Source of the DNA: Reyranella sp.
GTDB lineage: Bacteria; Pseudomonadota; Alphaproteobacteria; Reyranellales; Reyranellaceae
Assembly: GCA_016780605.1 (NCBI GenBank)
Contig: JADHLS010000022.1
Location: 1 to 17,258, forward strand
Direction: 5' to 3'
DNA: 17,258 nt
Part shown: positions 8,129-14,250 of the stretch, one piece after another
How the letters are laid out: each line of letters starts with the position of its first letter
Numbering within the stretch: position 1 is the stretch's first letter
Notes under the pieces: generated by a model
The model's database searches: none
What the model saw: the letters and a program-made list of their open reading frames with translations, nothing else
What the model was told of the DNA's origin: nothing
Made by a program: the position numbers and the translations under genes

Positions 8129-8321
8129 GGCGTCCTCCCATTTGGTCTTTCGTTGTCCGATTTGTCGCCTGGATCTATATCCTAATCAATTGAAATACAT
8201 GGATTTTTGACTTTTCTTCTCGCATCGCAACAATTTATGTTGCAACGCACAATACAACTCCCATATACGCCCCGTCACCGAGCATCAGCGTCCAGAGCAC
8301 AACCCAACCAAGGAACCGACG
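8129..8321. promoter_or_regulatory. AT-rich divergent promoter region between WS/DGAT and phasin
   Basis: This 193-bp gap holds a conspicuously AT-rich stretch (about 8165-8270) in otherwise GC-rich DNA and must carry promoters for both directions. It contains the palindrome TCAATTGA at 8186-8193, and TTGACT at 8207-8212, which could be a plus-strand -35. TTGCAA at 8240-8245, followed 18 bases later by TATACG at 8264-8269, is another possible -35/-10 pair. The phasin ribosome site AAGGAA is at 8310-8315. No coding sequence is seen here. Assignment of individual promoter boxes is uncertain. Confidence 0.5.
8227..8249. promoter_or_regulatory. Candidate PhaR-type operator in front of the phasin gene
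   Basis: GCAACA-N5-TGTTGC (8227-8243) is an inverted repeat with perfect 6-bp arms. It overlaps GTTGCAAC (8239-8246, an 8-bp palindrome) and TGC-AAC-GCA (8241-8249). PhaR, the repressor of phasin genes in alphaproteobacteria such as Paracoccus and Rhodobacter, binds TGC-rich dyads of the TGC-N3/4-GCA kind. Position and pattern fit, but no phaR gene is in the window. The call is an inference from the motif. Confidence 0.45.
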
Positions 8322-8768
8322 ATGACCAACACTGCCGCCCTCGACAACGTGATCGAGCAGGCCACCGAGACCTCCAAGGCCGCGCAGGAGCGCGTCCGCG
8401 AGTTCGCCCAGATCGGCGTGCGCAAGGCCGCCGAGGGCTTCGAGCAGATCAGCAAGGCCGCGCAGACCGCTTCGGCCGAACTCAACACCCAGTTCGCTCA
8501 GGCGCGCGACGGCGCCACCAAGGCCGGCCTGAAGCTGCTCGAGGTTGCCAAGGAAGACGCCGATGCCGGCTTCGCCGCTTGGCGCGACTTCCTGTCGGCC
8601 AAGTCGCCGATCGAGGCCTTCGACGTGACCGCCAAGTACTGGCGCGGCCGCCTGGAGACTCGCATTGCGCAGGCCCAGGACCTCGGCGCCTACGCCCGCA
8701 AGGCCGCCGACGACGTCGTCCGCCCCGTGGCCGAGCGCATCGAGAAGTTCACCAAGGCTGCCGCCTAA
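8322..8768 (+). CDS. phaP: Phasin family protein
   Basis: A second granule-coating phasin, 148 residues, helical and Ala/Lys/Glu-rich, with no cysteine and no signal peptide. It is of a different subgroup from the phasin at 5382. The segment FAAWRDFLSAKSPIEAF at 77-93, followed by a helical QAQDLGAYARKAADDVV stretch at 115-131, matches the common Phasin_2 pattern (PF09361). The ATG follows AAGGAA at 8310-8315 with 6 bases between. It is expressed away from WS/DGAT through a region with a possible PhaR dyad. It is followed 22 bp later by a strong intrinsic terminator, so it is probably a single-gene transcript made at a high level. Confidence 0.92.
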   Translation: MTNTAALDNVIEQATETSKAAQERVREFAQIGVRKAAEGFEQISKAAQTASAELNTQFAQARDGATKAGLKLLEVAKEDADAGFAAWRDFLSAKSPIEAFDVTAKYWRGRLETRIAQAQDLGAYARKAADDVVRPVAERIEKFTKAAA

Positions 8769-8790
8769 GGCGTCGCCTTCTTCGTCGATC

Positions 8791-8819
8791 AAGGCCCGTC
8801 GGCGACGACGGGCCTTTTT
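8791..8819 (+). terminator. Rho-independent terminator after the phasin gene
   Basis: AAGGCCCGTCG (8791-8801) pairs perfectly with CGACGGGCCTT (8806-8816), giving an 11-bp stem closed by the GNRA-type tetraloop GCGA. A run of five T (8815-8819) follows. It separates phasin from fadD. Confidence 0.93.
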
Positions 8820-8826
8820 CATGCGC

Positions 8827-8832
8827 TATAGT
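8827..8832 (+). promoter_or_regulatory. Possible -10 element (TATAGT) for fadD
   Basis: TATAGT at 8827-8832 matches five of six -10 positions and lies 25 bp before the fadD ATG, just after the phasin terminator. The -35 position falls inside the terminator stem and is a poor match. The strong terminator upstream makes a separate fadD promoter likely. Confidence 0.35.
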
Positions 8833-8857
8833 CCTCTCAATCAAGTCGGGAGGGCCC

Positions 8858-10546
8858 ATGGATCGGTTCTGGCTCAAGAGTTATCCGCCGGGCGTACCGT
8901 CGGACATCGATCCGTCGGTCTATCCGAGCCTCGTGGCGTTGCTCGAGGAGAGCTTCGCGAAGTATCGCGACCAGAAGGCCTACGTCTGCATGGACAAGGC
9001 CATCACCTTCGGTGACGTCGACGATCTCTCGAAGGCGCTGGCGGCGTGGCTGCAGGGCAGGGGCCTCACCAAAGGCGCGCGCGTGGCGATCATGATGCCC
9101 AACGTGCTGCAGTATCCCGTCGCCCTGGCGGCAGTGCTGCGCGCCGGCCTGATCGCCGTCAACGTCAACCCGCTCTACACCGCGCGCGAGCTCGAGCATC
9201 AGCTGAAGGATTCCGGCGCCGAGGCCGTGATCGTGCTGGAGAACTTCGCCAGCACGCTGCAGCAGGCGATCGGCGGCACCGCGGTCAAGCACGTGGTCGT
9301 GGCCTCGATGGGCGACCTTTTGGGCTTCCCCAGGGGGCTGATCGTGAACTTCGTCGTGCGCACCATCCGCAAGATGGTGCCGCCGTGGTCGCTGCCCGGC
9401 CACACCACGTTCAACCATGCCGTCTCGGCTGGCCGCTCGGTTGCCTTCACGCGACCCGACATCGGTCCCAGCGACGTGGCCGTGCTGCAATACACCGGCG
9501 GCACGACCGGCGTGGCCAAGGGGGCGACGCTATTGCATCACACCATCGTCGCCAACCTGCTCGCTTCCGAAGCCTGGATGCAGCCCGGCCTGAAGCGCAA
9601 GCCGATCACCGGCCAGATCACCATCGCCTGCGCCCTGCCGCTCTATCACGTCTTCGCCTTCATCACCTGCGGACTGCTCGGCATGCGCACGGGCGCGCTC
9701 AACATTCTGATCCCCAATCCGCGCGATATGGCCGGCACCATCAAGGAGTTCGCCAAGTATCGCCTCAACATCTTTCCCGGCGTGAATACGCTGTTCAACG
9801 GCCTGGCCAACCGGCCCGAATTCGCCAAGCTCGATTTCTCCGAACTGGTCATCAGCAACGGCGGCGGCATGGCGGTGCAGGAGGCGGTGGCGAAGAAGTG
9901 GCTCGCCATCACCGGCTGCCCGATCGTCGAAGGCTACGGGCTCAGCGAGACCTCGGCCGGCGTCACCTGCAATCCCACTGATTCGGAGGCCTACACCGGC
10001 TCGATCGGCCTGCCACTGCCCAATGTCGACATCAAGATCCTCGACGACAAGGGCAACGAAGTGCCGTTGGGCGAAGCGGGCGAGATCGCGATCAAGGGTC
10101 CTCAGGTCATGCAGGGCTACTGGCAGCGTCCCGACGAGACGGCGCTGGTCATGGCGCCCGACGGCTTCTTCAAGTCGGGCGATGTCGGCGAGATGGATGC
10201 CAAGGGCTACATCAAGATCGTCGATCGCAAGAAGGACATGATCGTCGTCTCGGGCTTCAAGGTCTTCCCCAACGAGATCGAGGGCGTCGTGGCAAGCCAC
10301 CCCGGCGTGCTCGAATGCGCCGCCATCGGCGTGCCCGTTGCCGGCTCGGGCGAGGCGGTGATGCTGTTCGTGGTGAAGCGCGATCCTGCGCTCACCAAGG
10401 AGGCGCTCGCCGCCTGGTGCGCCCAGCAGTTCACCGGCTACAAGCGGCCGAAATACATCGAGTTCCGCGACGAGCTGCCCAAGACCAATGTCGGCAAGAT
10501 CCTGCGCCGCGAGCTGCGCGACAGCATGCTGAAGAAGGCGGCCTGA
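8858..10546 (+). CDS. fadD: Long-chain fatty acid--CoA ligase (FadD-type acyl-CoA synthetase)
   Basis: Activates free fatty acids to acyl-CoA with ATP, giving AMP and pyrophosphate. It has 562 residues, typical of the family. The AMP-binding motif YTGGTTGVAKGA is at 212-223, EGYGLSET at 358-365 and SGDVG at 440-444. The fatty-acyl-CoA synthetase signature around DRKKDMIVVSGFKV (456-469) is present. The catalytic lysine near the C-terminus is Lys547 in KTNVGKILR. The ATG at 8858 is chosen because GGGAGGG lies at 8848-8854. An open frame extends upstream to 8207 but crosses the phasin gene and its terminator, so longer starts are rejected. Its product is the direct acyl donor for the neighbouring WS/DGAT, and the ligase can also feed beta-oxidation. 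Chain-length preference is not visible. Confidence 0.95.
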   Translation: MDRFWLKSYPPGVPSDIDPSVYPSLVALLEESFAKYRDQKAYVCMDKAITFGDVDDLSKALAAWLQGRGLTKGARVAIMMPNVLQYPVALAAVLRAGLIAVNVNPLYTARELEHQLKDSGAEAVIVLENFASTLQQAIGGTAVKHVVVASMGDLLGFPRGLIVNFVVRTIRKMVPPWSLPGHTTFNHAVSAGRSVAFTRPDIGPSDVAVLQYTGGTTGVAKGATLLHHTIVANLLASEAWMQPGLKRKPITGQITIACALPLYHVFAFITCGLLGMRTGALNILIPNPRDMAGTIKEFAKYRLNIFPGVNTLFNGLANRPEFAKLDFSELVISNGGGMAVQEAVAKKWLAITGCPIVEGYGLSETSAGVTCNPTDSEAYTGSIGLPLPNVDIKILDDKGNEVPLGEAGEIAIKGPQVMQGYWQRPDETALVMAPDGFFKSGDVGEMDAKGYIKIVDRKKDMIVVSGFKVFPNEIEGVVASHPGVLECAAIGVPVAGSGEAVMLFVVKRDPALTKEALAAWCAQQFTGYKRPKYIEFRDELPKTNVGKILRRELRDSMLKKAA

Positions 10547-10617
10547 TTCGGGGAAGCCCCTGCAACCTCCCGCGTCGTCTCACGTTCCACGGGGGCGAAC
10601 TCCCGAGGAGGGGCGTG

Positions 10618-11214
10618 ATGACACCATTGAAGCTCGTCGCTGTCGCGGCGGTTGGCCTGTCCGCTGCTGCCTGCAGTTATTCGAACACCACCACGGCCAC
10701 AGCGCCGCCGCCGGCCGTCGTTGCCGCCGGCACGGCCGTCGTGACGACCACATCGCAGCAGGCCTGCATCGACTACGGCTTCACGCCCGGCACGGCGTCC
10801 TACGATCGCTGCGTGCGCCGTGATGCCGATGCCCGGGCCCTCGGTCGTGTGCCCTACGGCTACAGCCAGGCCGCGCTGACTGCCGATGCCCAGATGGCCT
10901 GCTCGTCCTACGGCCTCAGCGCCGGCACGATGAGCTATGACCGATGCGTCACCCGTGAGATTAACGCCCGGCGGTATAGCGAGCAGGCGGTGGTGACGAC
11001 CTATACGCCGGCCGCGCCGGCCTATTATCCGTCGTCCGGCACGACGGTCTATGCGAGCACGCCGTCCTCGACGGTCACTTACGCGCCGGCTGCGACAACC
11101 CCGCCGGCGGGCGTTCAGGCCTTCCGCGACGAATACGGTTTCCGCTATGATGGCCAGGGGAACCGGATCGACGCTCGCGGCAACATCATCAGCCCGCAGT
11201 CGACCCAGCCCTGA
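10618..11214 (+). CDS. Lipoprotein with a duplicated C-x14-C repeat, function unknown
   Basis: A 198-residue predicted lipoprotein of unknown function. The signal peptide ends in lipobox SAAAC, with lipidated Cys19. After a Thr/Ala/Pro-rich spacer there are two copies of one unit. The first is ACIDYGFTPGTASYDRCV (49-66) and the second is ACSSYGLSAGTMSYDRCV (94-111). Each has cysteines exactly 15 positions apart (50/65 and 95/110), probably disulfide-bonded in the periplasm. A low-complexity Tyr/Pro/Ser/Thr stretch follows, then EYGFRYDGQGNRIDARGN at 172-189. The ATG is placed 4 bases after AGGAGGGG (10606-10613). The gene follows fadD by 71 bp with no obvious terminator and is 12 bp before another lipoprotein gene, so those two likely form an operon. 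Similar YGF-GT-Y-C repeat proteins are common in alphaproteobacteria, without known role. Confidence 0.85.
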   Translation: MTPLKLVAVAAVGLSAAACSYSNTTTATAPPPAVVAAGTAVVTTTSQQACIDYGFTPGTASYDRCVRRDADARALGRVPYGYSQAALTADAQMACSSYGLSAGTMSYDRCVTREINARRYSEQAVVTTYTPAAPAYYPSSGTTVYASTPSSTVTYAPAATTPPAGVQAFRDEYGFRYDGQGNRIDARGNIISPQSTQP

Positions 11215-11226
11215 ACTGGGGGCGCG

Positions 11227-11646
11227 ATGGCTGCGAGATGGTTGTTGGGTGCGACGCTGGGACTGGCGCTTGCAGCATGTAATCCACTGCCGCGGCCCGA
11301 CTATGTCGACGTGCAATACCCGTCTTCGTATCGCACGGAGCCGGATGGGGTGCGCGTCGACAACGCCGACGTCAAGATTGACAACTCGGGCTATCGCGTC
11401 GACGCCCAGGGCGAGCGCATCGGCATGATCGACGTGCCGGTCAAGACCGAGGGCGACAACTCCAACGCCGTCGCCGGCTACTACATCAGCACCACGGGCC
11501 AGGTGTCGGCCGGCCGCGTCGCCTCGACCAGCGACGTGACGGCGATGCCCAACCCGTCGAACCTGCCGACACCCTCGCAGATGCCGCAACAGGCGCCGAT
11601 CACGCCATCCCCCGGCAACCTCCCGCCACCGCCGGGTTACAAGTAA
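11227..11646 (+). CDS. Small proline-rich lipoprotein, function unknown
   Basis: A 139-residue predicted lipoprotein. The lipobox LALAAC places the lipidated cysteine at residue 18. The mature part has the motif SGYRVDAQGERI (54-65), close to the GFRYDGQGNRI of the upstream lipoprotein. It ends in a Pro-rich, disordered-looking tail (about 107-139) finishing PPPPGYK. It lacks the cysteine repeats of its neighbour. The ATG is 12 bp after the upstream stop, with a GGGGGCG stretch serving as a weak ribosome site. Transcription probably ends in the large palindrome immediately after the stop codon. I do not recognise a function. Confidence 0.8.
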   Translation: MAARWLLGATLGLALAACNPLPRPDYVDVQYPSSYRTEPDGVRVDNADVKIDNSGYRVDAQGERIGMIDVPVKTEGDNSNAVAGYYISTTGQVSAGRVASTSDVTAMPNPSNLPTPSQMPQQAPITPSPGNLPPPPGYK

Positions 11647-11706
11647 GGGAGCGCGGGCCTCTGGCCCGCTCATGAATCATGAGGCGGGCCGGAGGCCCGC
11701 GCTCCC
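11647..11706. repeat. REP/BIME-like double hairpin, likely bidirectional terminator
   Basis: A 60-bp near-perfect palindrome starts at the base after the lipoprotein stop and ends 3 bp before the stop of the convergent Bug gene. It holds two hairpins, each GCGGGCC-loop-GGCCCGC (11653-11669, loop TCT; 11684-11700, loop GGA). They are joined by two TCATGA units (11670-11675 and 11677-11682) and flanked by GGGAGC and GCTCCC. The outer arms also pair with each other along about 29 bp with one bulge and one mismatch. There is no T-run. The form resembles REP pairs that sit between convergent genes; a copy number in the genome is not known from this window. Confidence 0.8.
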
Positions 11707-11709
11707 AGG

Positions 11710-12684
11710 CTACTCGATCCTCACGTCCGCCGCCTTGATCACCGGCGCCCACTTGGCGATCTCGTCCTTGATGAACTTCGCCGTGCGCTCGGGCGAGGTG
11801 TCGGTGGTCGGCACCGCGGCGATGTCTTCCAGGAACTTGATCATCTCCGCGTCCTGCATCAGCTTGCGTGACGCCTGATCGAGTGTATCGACGATCGGCT
11901 GCGGCATGCCCGCCGGCCCCAGGACCAGGTTGAACGTATAGGCCTCGTAACCCGGCACGCCGGCTTCGATCATCGTCGGGATCTCGGGCGCAATGGGCGC
12001 GCGCTTGGCGTGGGCGTAGGCCAGGATGCGCAGCTTGCCCGCGCGATGCTGCTGCAAGGTCGTGCTGAAGGTCTCGAACATCCACGCCACCTGGCCCGAC
12101 ATCAGGTCCTGCAGCGCCGGTCCCGAGCCTCGATAGGGCACGTGCACGACATCCATGCCGCCGACCTCGCGCTTGAAGTATTCCGCTGCGAGATGAAGGA
12201 TGCTGCCGTTGCCCGACGAGGCGTAGGAATATTTGCCGGGGCTCTTCTTCGTCTCGGCGACAAGTCCCTTGACCGAATCGGGCATCGATGGATGCGTGAC
12301 CAGCACCAGCGGGTTGACGCAGATCGAGGAGATCGGCGTGAAGTCCTTGACGGCGTCGTAGGCCGGATGGACGAAGGCGGTCGGATTGACCGCATGGGTC
12401 GACGACGGCGCGAACAGAAGCGTGTAGCCGTCGGGCTTGGCGTTCTTGACCTCGACGGCGCCGATCGAGCCGGCGGCGCCCGACTTGTTGTCGACGATCA
12501 TGGTCTGGCCGAGCAGGCCGGTCATTTTCTCGGAGACCTTGCGGCCGATGATGTCGGTGGGGCCCGCCGCCGCGAACGGCACGACAAGGCGGATCGTTCG
12601 CTCCGGATACTTGGCTTGCGCACGAACGACAGCGGGCGCCGCAAGGGCGCCGAGGCTCGCGGCCAGCAGATGGCGTCTTTTCAC
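11710..12684 (-). CDS. Tripartite tricarboxylate transporter substrate-binding protein (Bug/TctC family)
   Basis: A periplasmic solute-binding protein of the Bug/TctC family, which binds carboxylates and other small ligands. It has 324 residues. The N-terminus MKRRHLLAASLGALAAP is a Tat-like export signal, with cleavage likely after VRAQA (residues 20-24). The family N-terminal signature follows (VVPFAAAGPTDIIGR, 34-48), with Asp44 at the ligand-contacting position. VPYRGSGPALQDLMSG lies in the second lobe. The start is GTG at 12684, preceded by GGGAGGAG on the minus strand. It is 20 bp downstream of the dienelactone hydrolase gene and surely co-transcribed with it. No TctA or TctB membrane subunits are nearby, as is common for the many orphan Bug genes of Proteobacteria. 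The ligand is unknown. Confidence 0.94.
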   Translation of the reverse strand: MKRRHLLAASLGALAAPAVVRAQAKYPERTIRLVVPFAAAGPTDIIGRKVSEKMTGLLGQTMIVDNKSGAAGSIGAVEVKNAKPDGYTLLFAPSSTHAVNPTAFVHPAYDAVKDFTPISSICVNPLVLVTHPSMPDSVKGLVAETKKSPGKYSYASSGNGSILHLAAEYFKREVGGMDVVHVPYRGSGPALQDLMSGQVAWMFETFSTTLQQHRAGKLRILAYAHAKRAPIAPEIPTMIEAGVPGYEAYTFNLVLGPAGMPQPIVDTLDQASRKLMQDAEMIKFLEDIAAVPTTDTSPERTAKFIKDEIAKWAPVIKAADVRIE

Positions 12685-12704
12685 TTTGCTCCTCCCTGAA
12701 GCAG

Positions 12705-13421
12705 CTATTTCAGCGTTTCATTGAACAGTTCGATCATGGCGTTCCACGAGCGCCGGTCGGTGGTCTCGTCGTAGAAGAAGCCTTTCCTGCCCCAGGTATC
12801 GGCCTCAGGATTGGTGAAACTATGGCCGGCGCCGCCATAAAGCTGCAGGCGCCAGTCGACTCCCGCCGCCTTCATCTCCCTCTCGAAAGCCGCGCGCTGC
12901 TCGGCCGTGATCAGCGGATCGTCGGCGCCGATGCAGACCAGCACCTTGCCCTTGATGTTGGTGGCGGCCTGCGGACGCGACGTGCCGAGGCTGGAATGGA
13001 AGCTTACGATCGCCTTGAGATCGCAGCCCTGCCGCCCGAGCTCGAGCGAGGTCGTTCCGCCGAAGCAGTAGCCGATCGATGCCAGGCGGCTGGCATCGAC
13101 CTCCTTCTGCGACTTGAGTACGTCGAGCGCTGCCGTGGCGCGCGCCATGATGCCGGTCGGATCGCCCATCCAGGCAACCAGCCGCGGCCGGATGGCCTCG
13201 ACGTCGGGTACCGGCTTGCCATCGCCGTGGTAATCCATGGCGAAGGCGGCATAGCCCAGACCGGCGAGCCGTGCGGCGATCTTCTTGGTGTGATCGGTAA
13301 GACCGTTCCCCTCATGGCAGACCAGGACGCCGCCGCGGCGGGCGCTCGAGCGATCGTCCACCACGTACTGGCCGACCAGGCGGATGCCATCGGCGCGATA
13401 TTCGATATCCTCAGTGCGCAT
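12705..13421 (-). CDS. Dienelactone hydrolase family protein
   Basis: An alpha/beta hydrolase of the dienelactone hydrolase (DLH) family, which opens dienelactone in chlorocatechol breakdown or acts on related esters. It has 238 residues and no signal peptide. The cysteine nucleophile elbow is GYCFGG with Cys119. Glu37 in CHEGNG matches the conserved DLH glutamate, Asp168 is in GADDPL and His200 in GAGHSF. The ATG at 13421 has a GGGAGGAA about 13-14 bases upstream, a longer spacing than usual, and no better in-frame start is visible. It is the first gene of a DLH-Bug unit. The gene for the GDT1 transporter lies 106 bp upstream on the same strand. The substrate is not known; a link to import of an aromatic or lactone compound through Bug is only a suggestion. 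Confidence 0.92.
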   Translation of the reverse strand: MRTEDIEYRADGIRLVGQYVVDDRSSARRGGVLVCHEGNGLTDHTKKIAARLAGLGYAAFAMDYHGDGKPVPDVEAIRPRLVAWMGDPTGIMARATAALDVLKSQKEVDASRLASIGYCFGGTTSLELGRQGCDLKAIVSFHSSLGTSRPQAATNIKGKVLVCIGADDPLITAEQRAAFEREMKAAGVDWRLQLYGGAGHSFTNPEADTWGRKGFFYDETTDRRSWNAMIELFNETLK

Positions 13422-13527
13422 ATTGTTGCGTCGTTCCTCCCGCGGCGGCGGACATTAGCGGAGCCCGCTTGACCCGCCAACGCCCCATCGCCACAAGGCG
13501 GCTCGCATGGTGAAGCTCGCTGCCGCC

Positions 13528-14094
13528 TTACGGGGACATCGGCATAGCGACCGCCGCGATTCCCAGCACCAGGAACAGGAGTGCCGCGACCGTCCGCACG
13601 ATCTTGAGCGGCAGGCGCTTTGCGATGGCATCGCCGAACAGCACCACCGGCACATTGGCCAGCAGCATGCCGGTGGTCGTGCCCGCGGTGACGGCGATCA
13701 GCGACTGGAAGCGGGCGGCGAGCGCCACCGTGGCGATCTGGGTCTTGTCGCCGATCTCGACGATGAAGAAGGCCACGAGTGTGGCGATGAAGGCGCCGGC
13801 CTGGCGAGCCGTCTGCGGGCCTTCGTCGGCTTTGTCGGGGATCAGGCACCAGCCGGCCATGACGATGAAGCTGACGCCCAGGATCCAGCGCATCGTCTCG
13901 GCGCCCACCCACGCCGCGACCTCGGCGCCGATCAGCGCCGCGACGGCGTGATTGGCGAGCGTCGCGCAAAGGATGCCGAGGATGATCGGCCAGGGCTTGC
14001 GGTAGCGCGCCGCCAGCATCAGGGCGAGGAGCTGCGTCTTGTCGCCGATCTCGGCGACGGCGACGACGGCGGTCGAGACAAAAAACGCTTCCAT
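13528..14094 (-). CDS. TMEM165/GDT1 (UPF0016) family cation transporter, likely Mn2+ exporter
   Basis: A 188-residue inner-membrane protein of the UPF0016/GDT1 family. Bacterial members (MneA in Vibrio) export Mn2+, and eukaryotic relatives carry Ca2+ or Mn2+. Two copies of the defining EIGDKT motif are present, in the first and fourth of about six membrane segments (Glu15-Thr20 and Glu113-Thr118). This is the expected inverted duplication. A short polar loop (about 87-98) separates the halves. The ATG at 14094 is supported by protein alignment to the family, which starts just before the first EIGDKT helix. No good ribosome site is seen upstream. It is divergent from cysS across 156 bp. I looked for a yybP-ykoY manganese riboswitch and did not find a convincing one. 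Confidence 0.93.
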   Translation of the reverse strand: MEAFFVSTAVVAVAEIGDKTQLLALMLAARYRKPWPIILGILCATLANHAVAALIGAEVAAWVGAETMRWILGVSFIVMAGWCLIPDKADEGPQTARQAGAFIATLVAFFIVEIGDKTQIATVALAARFQSLIAVTAGTTTGMLLANVPVVLFGDAIAKRLPLKIVRTVAALLFLVLGIAAVAMPMSP

Positions 14095-14250
14095 GGCCGC
14101 GCATTTGCACAGAAAGAACCGGTCGGATAAACTACCGGAATGTCGCTGTTTCTATTCCCCGGCGTCCCAACGACGCGATGTAACTGAAATCTGCGCCCTC
14201 ATCTGCGGGCGACCGGATTTCGCACACTATTGATCGGGGAGTAGGGGACC

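Noticed and set aside
6425..8185. 586-codon plus-strand open frame opposite the WS/DGAT and hydrolase genes
   Set aside because: Composition is Arg/His/Gly-rich and low in normal protein character; both minus-strand genes beneath it have clear catalytic motifs and ribosome sites.
8207..8857. N-terminal extension of fadD that would give a 779-residue protein
   Set aside because: It would run through the phasin gene and its strong terminator in another frame; the ATG at 8858 has a good ribosome site and matches FadD N-termini.
13495..13529. AAGGCGGC/GCCGCCTT inverted repeat at the end of the GDT1 gene as a terminator
   Set aside because: The loop is 19 bases, the stem overlaps the stop codon and no T-run follows; too weak to call.
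14236..14250. GGGGAGTA sequence near the Mn transporter gene, reminiscent of the yybP-ykoY manganese riboswitch
   Set aside because: It is on the cysS strand and is simply the cysS ribosome site; the paired conserved elements of the riboswitch are not present upstream of the transporter.
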